Origin: Paulinella micropora
Taxonomy: Eukaryota > Cercozoa > Imbricatea > Euglyphida
Reading direction: 5' to 3'
Assembly (NCBI GenBank): GCA_009731375.1
Contig: BJOX01000156.1
Coordinates: forward strand, 286,975 to 332,388
Length of the DNA: 45,414 nucleotides
Numbering within the stretch: position 1 is the stretch's first letter; each line of letters begins with the position of its first letter. The notes beneath the pieces were generated by a model. It searched no databases. It was not told the DNA's origin and saw only the letters and a program-made list of their open reading frames with translations. The translations under genes were made by a program, and so were the position numbers. This document shows, piece after piece, positions 35,066 to 45,414 of this stretch.

Positions 35066-35260
35066 CTATTACTATTATTATAATGATTGCTGTTGTTGTC
35101 GTGACGCTTTCACTGAAGTTGCTGCCTAACCAAGTTATTTTTATCAATGTTGAATGACTGGTCTGGGGTGGCGTTGGTGTCACAAATGCCACTCTACCCT
35201 GTCCGGGAAGCTGAGACTCTGTTTGTTATTATTGCTATTGTCTGCACCATGTTTGTTTTT

Positions 35261-35493
35261 TCACTGCAGCTGCTGCCTGACTAGCTCCGCGGCTACCTGC
35301 CCAGAATGCATCGCCTGCACAGATAGATATATAGATAGATAGATAGATAGATAGATAGAAATATGGATTGATAGACAGATAGATAGATAGATAGACAGAT
35401 AGACAGATAGGATGGATAGATAGATAGATGGATGGATGGATAGATAGATAGATAGATAGATAGGTAGATAGATATACAGACAGACAGACAGAC

Positions 35494-35530
<37 letters not shown>

Positions 35531-35561
35531 TAGATATAGATAGATAGATAGATAGAGATAA

Positions 35562-35593
<32 letters not shown>

Positions 35594-35761
35594 GCGAGTG
35601 TGAACTGTGCAGTACGAGTATGAACTAGAAAATGTACTGATAGATAGATAGATAGATTGAACTAGAAAATATACTGATAGATAGATAGATAGATAGATAG
35701 AGAGATAGCTTACTTGTTCAAGCAATCCCATGCCACTAGACGCCATACAGACCCGCGTAGA

Positions 35762-35794
<33 letters not shown>

Positions 35795-37268
35795 AAAAAA
35801 AAAAAAAAGAAAAGAAAGAAAGAAGAAAGAAAGATAGAAGATAGAAAGATAGAAAGATAAATAGTTTCCTTGTTTTGGCTATCCCATGTCAAAGATGCCA
35901 CATACGAACCCGTAGAATAGATAGATAGATAGATGGATCGATAGGATAGATAGATGGATCGATAGACAGAAAAGAAAGAGAAAAAGAAAGAAAGAGAAAA
36001 AGAAAGAAAGAAAAGAAAGAAAATAAATAAATAAATAAATAAATAAATAAATGAATAAATAAATAAACAAAGAAAGAAAGAAAGAAAGAAAGAAAGAAAA
36101 GAAAGAAAGAAAGAAATAAAAAAAGACAGAAAGAAAGCAAGGTTCTAGCAAGCCCATGGATGAAATATCGACTAATGTCAGAAAAAAGGAGCTTCTGATT
36201 TCGTCAACCAGGAAGTCTGGGTAAAGTATTAACCCGATGCCCAGCTAAGCCGTGATGTTTGCACGGAAGGGACTGATACAGGCGATACCAAAGCTCCCTA
36301 GTACCAGGCGGGGCCAGGGCTCGTTCCATAAGCGCCCCTTGCAGAACGAGCTCCCACCTCCATTACAGAGGGCCCAGTAAGCAGATGGAGTTTCGAGACT
36401 GTTCGACAGTCTAGTATAAACCGACAGAGCACTGTGGGTTTTATTCCGGGCTCAACAAGCGAGAAAGGGCACCCTGAGGGAACAGGATTGTGCTTCCCGT
36501 CGCTATTTCGGCATGTGACTTATAGGCGTATGGCTAGGCACACATAAGGCACCCCACCACGGGCCCAGCACACCCACACCATCCCCTAATTCTCTGTCTG
36601 TCGACAGATGGCACCCATTTCAAAAAATCAAGCCCAAGAGAGGGTCAGTGACACCTCAAGTGGCCTTGGTTCATTCCGTAGAGTAAGTGATAAGATCAAC
36701 TGATGAAATATCGACTAATGTCAGAAAAAAGGAGCTTCTGATTTCGTCAACCAGGAAGTCTGTGGGTAAAGTATTAACCCGATGCCCAGCTAAGCCGTGA
36801 TGTGCACGGAAGGGACTGATACAGGCAATACCAAAGCTCCCTAGTACCAGGCGGGGCCAGGGCTCGTTCCATAAAGCGCCCCTTGCAGAACGAGCTCCCA
36901 CCTCCATTACAGAGGGCCCAGTAAGCAGATGGAGTTTCGAGATTGTTCGACAGTCTAGTATAAACCGACAGAGCACTGTGGGTTTATTCCGGGCTCAACA
37001 AGCGAGAAAGGGCACCCTGAGGGAACAGGATTGTGCTTCCCATCGCTATTTCGGCATGTGACTTATAGGCGTATGGCTAGGCACACATAAGAGATAGATA
37101 GATAGATAGATAGATAGATAGTTTACTTGTTCTAGCAAGCCCATGCCATAGACGCCGTAAGAGCAGGCGTTAAATAGATAGATAAATAGATAGATATAGA
37201 TCAGATAGATGGATAGATAGATAGATAGATAGATAAGATAAGATAAGATAGCTAGCTAGCTAGCTAGC

Positions 37269-37299
<31 letters not shown>

Positions 37300-37428
37300 T
37301 TTACTTGTTCTAGCAAGCCCATGCCATAGACGCCGTAAGAGCCGGCGTAGAATAGACCGTCCTTGCCTTGCACCTCAGCCACCTGCCACCAGATATAGAT
37401 GTGTGTATATACGGTGCGTGCGTGTGTG

Positions 37429-37474
<46 letters not shown>

Positions 37475-37822
37475 ATAGACCGTCCTTGCCTTGCACCTCA
37501 GCCACCTGCGACCCGATATAGATGTGTGTATATATGGTGCGTGTGTGTGTGTGTGTGTGTGCGTGTGTGTGTGTGTGTGTGCGTGTTTATATGTGTAGAA
37601 TAGACCGTCCTTGCCCTGCACCTCAGCCGCCTGTGACCAGAGAATAGAGGTGTAGACATGGTGCGTGCGCGCGCGCGCGCGCGTGTGTGTGTGTGTGTTT
37701 ATATGTGTGTTTGTATGTATGTATGTATGTATGTATGTATGTATTTATGTTACTTGTTGCAGTAGGTGGGGGGTCCGCGAACTGTGTAGCACGTGTGTGT
37801 GTGTGTGTACGTGTGTGTGTAC

Positions 37823-37872
<50 letters not shown>

Positions 37873-38077
37873 GCGTGTGTACGTGTTTATATGTGTGTTT
37901 GCATGTATATATGTATGTATGTATGTTACTTGTTGAAGTAGGAGGGGCGTCCGCGAGCTGTGTAGCACGCGCAAGAAGTACTCCTCTTTCAATATCTGCC
38001 GACGGACAGATAGATAGATAGATAAATAGATAGATAGATAGATAGATTGGTAGGTAGGTAGGTAGATAGATAGATAG

Positions 38078-38115
<38 letters not shown>

Positions 38116-38224
38116 TCGACGAGCTGTGTAGCACGCGCATGAAATACTCCTCTTTCAATATCTGCCGACAGACAGATAGATAGATAGATAGGTAGGTAGG
38201 TAGGTAGGTAGGCAGGTAGGTAGG

Positions 38225-38255
<31 letters not shown>

Positions 38256-38425
38256 CTAGATGGTCGTAGCACGCGCATGAAATACTCCTCTTTCAATATC
38301 TGCAGACAGGCAGATAGATGGATAGGTAGGTAGGTAGATAGATAGATAGATAGATAGATGGATAGTCGGCGAGCTGTGTAGGACGCGCATGAAATACTCC
38401 TCTTTCAATATCTGCAAATATATTT

Positions 38426-38524
<99 letters not shown>

Positions 38525-38618
38525 AAACATACATAGGACGATATACACAATGCATATCTTATCTATCTGCTTACCTATCTATTTCCCGCGCCCTTCTCAC
38601 ACTCTCTGGGTGATAGAC

Positions 38619-38653
<35 letters not shown>

Positions 38654-40695
38654 ATCAGACAGATAGATAGATAGATAGATAGATAGATAGGCAAATAGGT
38701 AGGTAGATAGATAGATAGATAGATAAATAGATAGAAAGAAAGAAAGAATCAGATAGATAGATAGATAGAATCAGATAGATAGATAGATCGATCGATCGAT
38801 AGATAGATAGATAGATAGATAGATAGAAAGAAAGAAAGAAAGACAGACAGACAGACAGACAGATAGACAGACAGATAGATAGATAGATAGATAGATAGAG
38901 AGAAAGATAGAAAGATAGATAGATAAATAGATAAATAGATGGATAGATGGATAGATAGATTATGTAAGTACGTTATTTGGTTTGCGGTGTGGGTTCCAGG
39001 TTTGGAAGATATCCAACGGAAAACTGTTTTCAGGATAGTACCTACGACAATAAATAGATAGATAGATAGATAGATAGATAGATGGATGATATCCAAAGGA
39101 AAACTGTTCTCGGGATAGTACCTACGAAAATAGATAGATAGATGGATAGATAGATAGATAGATAGATAGATATCAAGGAAAACTGTTTTCAGGATAGTAC
39201 CTACGACCATAGATAGATGGATAGATAGATAGATAGATAGGTAGATAGATAGATAGATAGATAAGTGTTAACAGGATAATATCTGCAACAAGGATATATA
39301 TCGAACAATATGCTTACCACATACATACATACATACATACATAGATACATAGATACATACATACGGTACGTACGTACGTACGTACACGTACGTACGTACG
39401 TACACGTCCGTACGTACGTACATACATACATACATACATACATACATACATACATACATACATACATGCATGCATGCATGCATACATACATACATACATA
39501 CATACATAGATACATAGATACATAGATACATACACAGATACATACATAAATACATAGATACTAGATACATAGATACATACACCCACAGTTAACACTTTCA
39601 TAACTCGCATTCTGATAGTTCTGATAAGGCCTCTCGTCCTTCATAAATAAACGCCAGATCGGGCTCATATCAAATTATTAAACTCCCTCTTTCTCGTCCT
39701 CCCTTCTCCCCCCCCCCCCCCCCCCCCCCCCNNNNNNNNNNCAGACCGTCAACTGGCTCATTTCCTAACAACACACAGTAACACACACACACACACACAT
39801 ACACATACATACCTACATTAGATACTCTCATCCTTTTCACAGCGAGTACGTGCTGTCTAAAACCTGTGCCGTGGCTCATAGAAAGCTATAGGTGGTAGCT
39901 TTGGAAGGAACCGCGACACAGGCAACCACAAGCAGCAAGCATTAGAAAGCTGTAGGTGGTAGCTTTGGAAGGAACCGCGACACAGGCAACCACAACATGA
40001 GAAATAGGTGATAGCTTCGGAAGGAACCGCGACACAGGCAACCACAAGCAACAAGCACTAGAAAGCTGTAGGTGGTAGCTTCGGAAGGAACCGCGACACA
40101 GGCAACCACAAGCAGCAAGCATTAGAAAGCTGTAGGTGGTAGCTTCGGAAGGAACCGCGACACAGGCAACCACAAGCAGCAAGCATTAGAAAGCTGTAGG
40201 TGGTAGCTTTGGAAGGAACCGCAACACAGGCAAACACAACATTAGAAAGCTGTAGGTGGTAGCTTCGGAAGGAACCGCGACACAGGCAACCACAAGCAGC
40301 AAGCATTAGAAAGCTGTAGGTGGTAGCTTTGGAAGGAACCACAACACAGGCGACCACAAGCAGCAAGCATGAGAAAGTAGGCGATAGCTTTGGAAGGAAC
40401 CGCAACACAGGCGACCCATTAGAAAGCTGTAGGTGGTAGCTTCGGAAGGAACCGCGACACAGGCAACCACAAGCAACAAGCATTAGAAAGCTCTAGGTGA
40501 TAGCTTTGGAAGGAACCGCAACACAGACAACCACAAGCAGCAAGCATTAGAAAGCTGTAGGTGGTAGCTTTGGAACAAACCGCAACACAGGTATTGTCAA
40601 GCTTTGTGATTTTTTTTCTGTATCAGACAGACCGGCCCGTGCGATAGAATTTTGGCGTTTCCGTAAATCTTTCCATATTCGGACAAATCCGTTTC

Positions 40696-40747
<52 letters not shown>

Positions 40748-42215
40748 ATCCAGAACGCAACCACAAGCTGGATCGGCAGAGCCACTGTTCTTTAAGTTGC
40801 TGTTCTCATTGTGGGAGCAAGCCGTGCATACGTGTTGTCGGTAGCAGCCAGTTCTTGCAGTGGTTCTTCGTCGTTGTGGATAGCAAGCCGTGCATACGTG
40901 TTGTCCGGGGCAGAGAAAATTAGGTAGATGGATGGATTGATAGATATATAGATAGATGGATAGATAGATAGATGGATAGATAGATGGATAGATAGATAGG
41001 TAGGTAGGTAGATAGGTAGGTAGAAAGGTAGGTAGACAGATAGATAGCTTGAAGGGGAGGCACCTGATCGTGAGAGGCGCACACGTTGATAGACTGCCAA
41101 TCCCTGGACAAAACAAGGGGAAATCATGGGGAGAAAGGAAGGGGAGGAAGGGGGGAGGCAAGGGNNNNNNNNNNNNNNNNNNNNNNNNNNNNNNNNNNNN
41201 NNNNNNNNNNNNNNNNNNNNNNNNNNNNNNNNNNNNNNNNNNNNNNNNNNNNNNNNNNNNNNNNNNNNNNNNNNNNNNNNNNNNNNNNNNNNNNNNNNNN
41301 NNNNNNNNNNNNNNNNNNNNNNNNNNNNNNNNNNNNNNNNNNNNNNNNNNNNNNNNNNNNNNNNNNNNNNNNNNNNNNNNNNNNNNNNNNNNNNNNNNNN
41401 NNNNNNNNNNNNNNNNNNNNNNNNNNNNNNNNNNNNNNNNNNNNNNNNNNNNNNNNNNNNNNNNNNNNNNNNNNNNNNNNNNNNNNNNNNNNNNNNNNNN
41501 NNNNNNNNNNNNNNNNNNNNNNNNNNNNNNNNNNNNNNNNNNNNNNNNNNNNNNNNNNNNNNNNNNNNNNNNNNNNNNNNNNNNNNNNNNNNNNNNNNNN
41601 NNNNNNNNNNNNNNNNNNNNNNNNNNNNNNNNNNNNNNNNNNNNNNNNNNNNNNNNNNNNNNNNNNNNNNNNNNNNNNNNNNNNNNNNNNNNNNAAGGGA
41701 GGGAGGGAGGGAAGGAGGGAAGGATTAAAGAAAGGCAGGAAGGAAGGAAGGAGAGGAGAGGAGAGGAGAGGAGAAAGGCAACAAGAAAGGAATCCAGGGA
41801 GTAGTCGATCAGGTCAGGTCAGGTCAGATCAGGTCAGGTCAGGTCAGGTCAGGTCGGGTCAGGTCAGGTCAGGTCAGGACAGGTCAGGACAGGTCAGGTC
41901 AGGTCAGGTCAGGTCAGGTCAGGTCAGGTCAGATCAGATCAGATCCGATCAGGTCAGATCAGATCAGATCAGGTCAGATCAGATCAGGGGGCTGGCAGGC
42001 ATGAAAGGAAGATAAAGACAAGATGAGACAGAGATGGACAGGAGACTAACCGGCGGTCGGCCGGCATGAAGGACGGGTCGGTGTGCAAGGTAATCTGGGA
42101 CGGCTGGTACTCGAACTTCGAAAAGACCTGGGGATAAAGACTGGCGGTGTGAATTTTCTGGGATGAGAGAGAGAGAGAGGCAGAGAGAGAGAGAGAGGGA
42201 GGGAGGGAGGGAGAG

Positions 42216-42259
<44 letters not shown>

Positions 42260-42353
42260 GAGAGAGAGATAGAGAGATAGATAGGGATGGATGGATGGAT
42301 GGATGGATAGATAGATAGATAGATAGATAGATATCAGAGAAAGAGTTAGAGTG

Positions 42354-42385
<32 letters not shown>

Positions 42386-42388
42386 GAG

Positions 42389-42435
<47 letters not shown>

Positions 42436-42454
42436 TAGATAGATAAATAGATAG

Positions 42455-42506
<52 letters not shown>

Positions 42507-42524
42507 GGAGAGAGAGAGAGAGAA

Positions 42525-42566
<42 letters not shown>

Positions 42567-42872
42567 CACACGCACCTCTGGGGCGTTTTTGACCACTTTT
42601 TTGACGGCGAAGGCCTCGGTGGCGATCTGGCACAGCAGCCACCACAAAACAGGGGATACGATTGGATTGGGAAAACAGGGGGAGGGAGAGGGAGAGGGAG
42701 AGGGAGGGAGGGAGAGAGAGAGAGAGAGAGGGAGGGAGGGAGGGAGAGAGAGAGAGAGAGAGAGACAGACAGAGAGAGAGAGAGAGAGAAAAGACATTGA
42801 AAGAGACAAGCAGAGACAAGAGAAAGATAGAAAGAGAGAGACAGACGGACAGAGAGAGAGAGAGAGAGAGAA

Positions 42873-42937
<65 letters not shown>

Positions 42938-42938
42938 C

Positions 42939-43002
<64 letters not shown>

Positions 43003-43192
43003 CCACTACGGCATCGTATTCCACTCCGTCGATTACCTGTCCATACATACATAAGATCTTACATACACCCCCAAAACAAACACACACAGACACAGACGGG
43101 ATGGAACACACGTGATAACACAAACATGCAAACAAACACACACAGACACACACAGACACAGACACACACACACACACACACATATATATATG

Positions 43193-43240
<48 letters not shown>

Positions 43241-44123
43241 GACACCCACACACAGATACATACTTTCCGATGGTCCAGTCCACTGACGGCGATGTTCAGC
43301 TTCAGTTCACAACCTAGCATTTCATACATACATATCATACATATACATACATGCATAAATACATATACATACATACATACATGCATGCATGTATGCATGT
43401 ACATACATGCATTTTACATGCATGCATACATACATACATGCATGCATGCATGCATACATACATGCATTTTACAGGCATACATGCATACATACATACATAC
43501 ATACATACATACATACTATGTATCTATAGATACATAGATACATAGATACATAGATACATACGTACATATATACATACATACATTACATACAAGCATACAT
43601 GCCCAGCTTGAGCTCGCGGCCTAACGTGCATAACATACAGACATAACTTACATACATAACATACATACATAACATATATACATAACCACTCAGGACATGC
43701 ATACATACATTACATACATAACATACATAATAACATACATACATAACATATATACATAACCATTCAGGACATGCATACATACATGTATATACATAGTCAA
43801 CAGTCGAGCAATACATTGCATGCATACCAAGCGTAGCTTCATGATAATACGTACACATATACATATGTATGTATGTATGTATGCATGTATGTCTGTATGT
43901 ATGCATGCATGCATCATGCATGCATGCATGCATGTATGTATGTATGTATGTATGTATGCATGCATGCATGCATGCATGCATGTATGTATGTATGTATGTA
44001 TGCATGCATGTATGTATGTATGTATGTGTGTATGTGTGTATGTATGTGTGTATGTATTTCATGCATACCAAGCGTAGCTACACCTCATGCATGATAATAC
44101 GTACACAGATACATATGTATGTA

Positions 44124-44187
<64 letters not shown>

Positions 44188-44443
44188 TGTATATATGTAT
44201 GTATATTTTCGTACCATAAGCACAGGCCAGCCCCACGCGTTCGATACTGGGCGTGGCACGGACTACGGGGACACTGCAGGTAGATAGGTAGGTAGGTAGG
44301 TAGGTAGGTAGGTGGATAGGTAGGTAGGTAGGTAGATGGGTAGGTAGGTGGATAGGTAGGTAGGTAGGTAGGTAGGTAGGTAGATAGATAGATACATAGA
44401 TAGATAGAAATAAAAAGAGAAAGAAAGAAATAAAGGGGGAAAA

Positions 44444-44496
<53 letters not shown>

Positions 44497-44548
44497 CTTG
44501 CTACCCTCGCAAAAATTCGGAGAGGTATCCGGTGATGTTAATTTGCAT
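35261..44548 (-). CDS. Host flavin amine-oxidase-like gene, 12 tiny exons with microsatellite introns (5' end outside the window)
   Basis: Exons in transcript order: 44548-44505, 44273-44215, 43313-43264, 43036-43004, 42626-42576, 42157-42051, 41103-41064, 39611-39583, 39041-38972, 37995-37930, 37382-37305, 35314-35261. All have AG before and GT after, their phases chain, and they sum to 681 bases (226 codons plus TGA). Landmarks are [77 protein letters not shown] and [12 protein letters not shown]. This order matches the C-terminal part of FAD-dependent amine oxidoreductases of the NAD/FAD-binding (COG2907-like) kind. The FAD Gly motif should lie beyond the right edge. The 29-bp exon is the least certain. 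One intron spans the 530-N gap. Confidence 0.7.
35315..36150. repeat. GATA, GAAA and AAAT microsatellites with degraded exon copies
   Basis: These arrays form the last intron of the amine-oxidase-like gene. Relics of the GMGLLEQ-encoding exon end lie at about 35,705-35,760 (with an in-frame stop), 35,868-35,925 and 36,140-36,160. Long Tyr-Leu-Ser-Ile ORFs on the minus strand are artefacts of (GATA)n. Confidence 0.8.
36159..37091. repeat. Pair of 390-bp direct repeats
   Basis: Copy 1 is 36159-36548 and copy 2 is 36702-37091, both from GATGAAATATCGACTAATGTC to GGCTAGGCACACATAAG with a few base differences. A unique 153-bp spacer lies between. The layout resembles a miniature LTR-type element or a segmental duplication. 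No reverse transcriptase or primer-binding site is seen. Confidence 0.7.
37092..38428. repeat. Microsatellite introns (GATA, GT, GTAT, GGTA) with repeated exon pieces
   Basis: GACCGTCCTTGCCTTGCACC, the start of the VQGKDGLF exon, recurs at about 37,478 and 37,605. Copies of the ILKEEYF exon recur at about 38,120-38,165, 38,265-38,305 and 38,365-38,415. Its end (VLHSS...LLQQ) recurs at about 37,750-37,790. Confidence 0.75.
38429..38523. repeat. Poly-A tract of about 95 bases
   Basis: An uninterrupted A run follows TTTAATT. Its length may be unreliable in the assembly. Confidence 0.85.
38540..39600. repeat. GATA, ACAT and CGTA microsatellites with YYPENSF exon copies
   Basis: (GATA)n, (GAAA)n, (CATA)n and (CGTA)n arrays alternate. 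The sequence encoding YYPENSF with its splice acceptor recurs at about 39,090-39,130, 39,175-39,210 and 39,265-39,295, besides the full exon. Confidence 0.75.
39680..39741. other. Poly-C run and 10-N gap
   Basis: A pyrimidine-rich stretch ends in about 23 C followed by ten N at 39732-39741. The pattern is the same as at 24.06 kb, so homopolymer C is a recurrent assembly break. Confidence 0.9.
39880..40590. repeat. 64-bp minisatellite, about 12 units
   Basis: Units contain AGAAAGCTGTAGGTGGTAGC, TTYGGAAGGAACCGCGACAC and AGGCAACCACAAGCAGCAAG. Successive copies are mostly 64 bp apart, with some shortened. Minus-strand ORFs through it are repetitive and change frame between copies, so they are not genes. 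Confidence 0.85.
40600..41164. other. Intronic sequence with poly-A run and (GATA)n
   Basis: An A run of about 48 (40699-40746), a doubled GCAAGCCGTGCATACGTGTT word (about 40,828 and 40,889) and (GATA/GGTA)n up to 41,047 lie between two exons of the amine-oxidase-like gene. The 40-bp exon at 41064-41103 is included here. Confidence 0.6.
41165..41694. other. 530-base assembly gap
   Basis: All N, flanked by GGGA and GGAA repeats. It falls inside an intron of the amine-oxidase-like gene. Confidence 0.98.
41695..41990. repeat. GGGA/GGAA tract and (AGGTC)n array
   Basis: GGGA and GGAA repeats are followed from about 41,808 by roughly 35 pentamers AGGTC, with AGATC and GGGTC variants. It is intronic. 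Confidence 0.85.
42160..43260. repeat. (GA)n, (TA)n, (CA)n and (CATA)n arrays between exons
   Basis: Long dinucleotide arrays fill the introns around the exons at 42576-42626 and 43004-43036. The splice acceptors use the CT-rich complement of (GA)n as their pyrimidine tract. Confidence 0.85.
43320..44500. repeat. (CATA), (CATG), (TATG), (AAGT) and (GGTA) arrays
   Basis: Short unique words recur within them. A diverged copy of the CELKLN exon start lies at about 43,603-43,632. ATACCAAGCGTAGCT with ATGATAATACGTACACA recurs at about 43,824 and 44,067. AACCAYTCAGGACATGCATA recurs at 43,683 and 43,757. Confidence 0.8.
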
Positions 44549-44592
44549 CTAAGACACAACACAACACAACAGGCAACAGAAATTGTCTATCC

Positions 44593-45414
<822 letters not shown>

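Noticed and set aside
35261-35746. Long minus-strand Tyr-Leu-Ser-Ile ORFs, and similar ones elsewhere in 35-45 kb
   Set aside because: Direct translation of (GATA)n and (CTAT)n in every frame. Only the short non-repetitive exon pieces within them look coded.
39886-40483. Regularly spaced repeats that might suggest a CRISPR array or a repeat protein
   Set aside because: The 64-bp units are contiguous without unique spacers and change reading frame between units. This is a minisatellite in a eukaryotic context.
43869-44132. Cys/Met/Tyr-rich ORFs resembling small secreted cysteine-rich proteins
   Set aside because: Translations of (TATG)n and (CATG)n arrays.

Overview
The window looks like a DNA virus genome integrated in the genome of a microbial eukaryote, probably an alga or another protist. 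Positions 1 to about 25,700 are densely packed, GC-rich and intron-poor. They carry a Polinton-like-virus (PLV) gene set: a double-jelly-roll-type major capsid protein, an A32-type packaging ATPase, a TV-Pol/SF3-helicase replicase, a large tyrosine recombinase, a RuvC-like resolvase, late transcription factors of the VLTF2 and VLTF3 kinds, a PCNA-like clamp, a ssDNA-binding-like protein and ribonucleotide reductase. The left end of this element lies outside the window. From about 26 kb onward the sequence is eukaryotic: low gene density, introns, tRNA-derived SINEs, minisatellites and very long microsatellites.

Viral layout: a leftward morphogenesis block (about 9.9 kb down to 0.9 kb) holds the capsid protein and a string of small, mostly unrecognised genes, several with membrane segments. 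It includes an unusual protein with proline-rich repeats and three WH2 actin-binding motifs. A divergent AT-rich promoter region then drives the packaging ATPase and an F-box-like protein to the right. The replication and expression block (11.9 to 23.7 kb) mixes strands: an unknown protein, the recombinase and VLTF3 (minus), VLTF2 (plus), PCNA-like (minus), SSB-like (plus), then RNR, a small membrane protein and the replicase (minus). Two convergent gene pairs overlap at their 3' ends. RNR carries a frameshift and the replicase carries one in-frame TAG, so this copy is either decaying or contains sequence errors. At 24.27-24.74 kb there are three 157-bp direct repeats followed by three 21-bp-phased GTGTCGAC repeats, and then a last, frame-broken gene.

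Host layout: a repeat-filled transition (25.7-29.0 kb) leads to a plus-strand NADPH-oxidase/ferric-reductase gene with extra N-terminal membrane segments (29.0-32.4 kb). Three head-to-tail tRNA-derived SINEs follow (34.1-35.07 kb). From 35.26 to 44.55 kb and beyond, a minus-strand flavin amine-oxidase-like gene can be reconstructed as 12 tiny phase-compatible exons (29-107 bp) separated by introns made almost wholly of microsatellites. Several of its exons have partial extra copies in neighbouring introns. The right end is one long (CTAT)n array. Three runs of N (24094-24103, 39732-39741, 41165-41694) mark assembly gaps.
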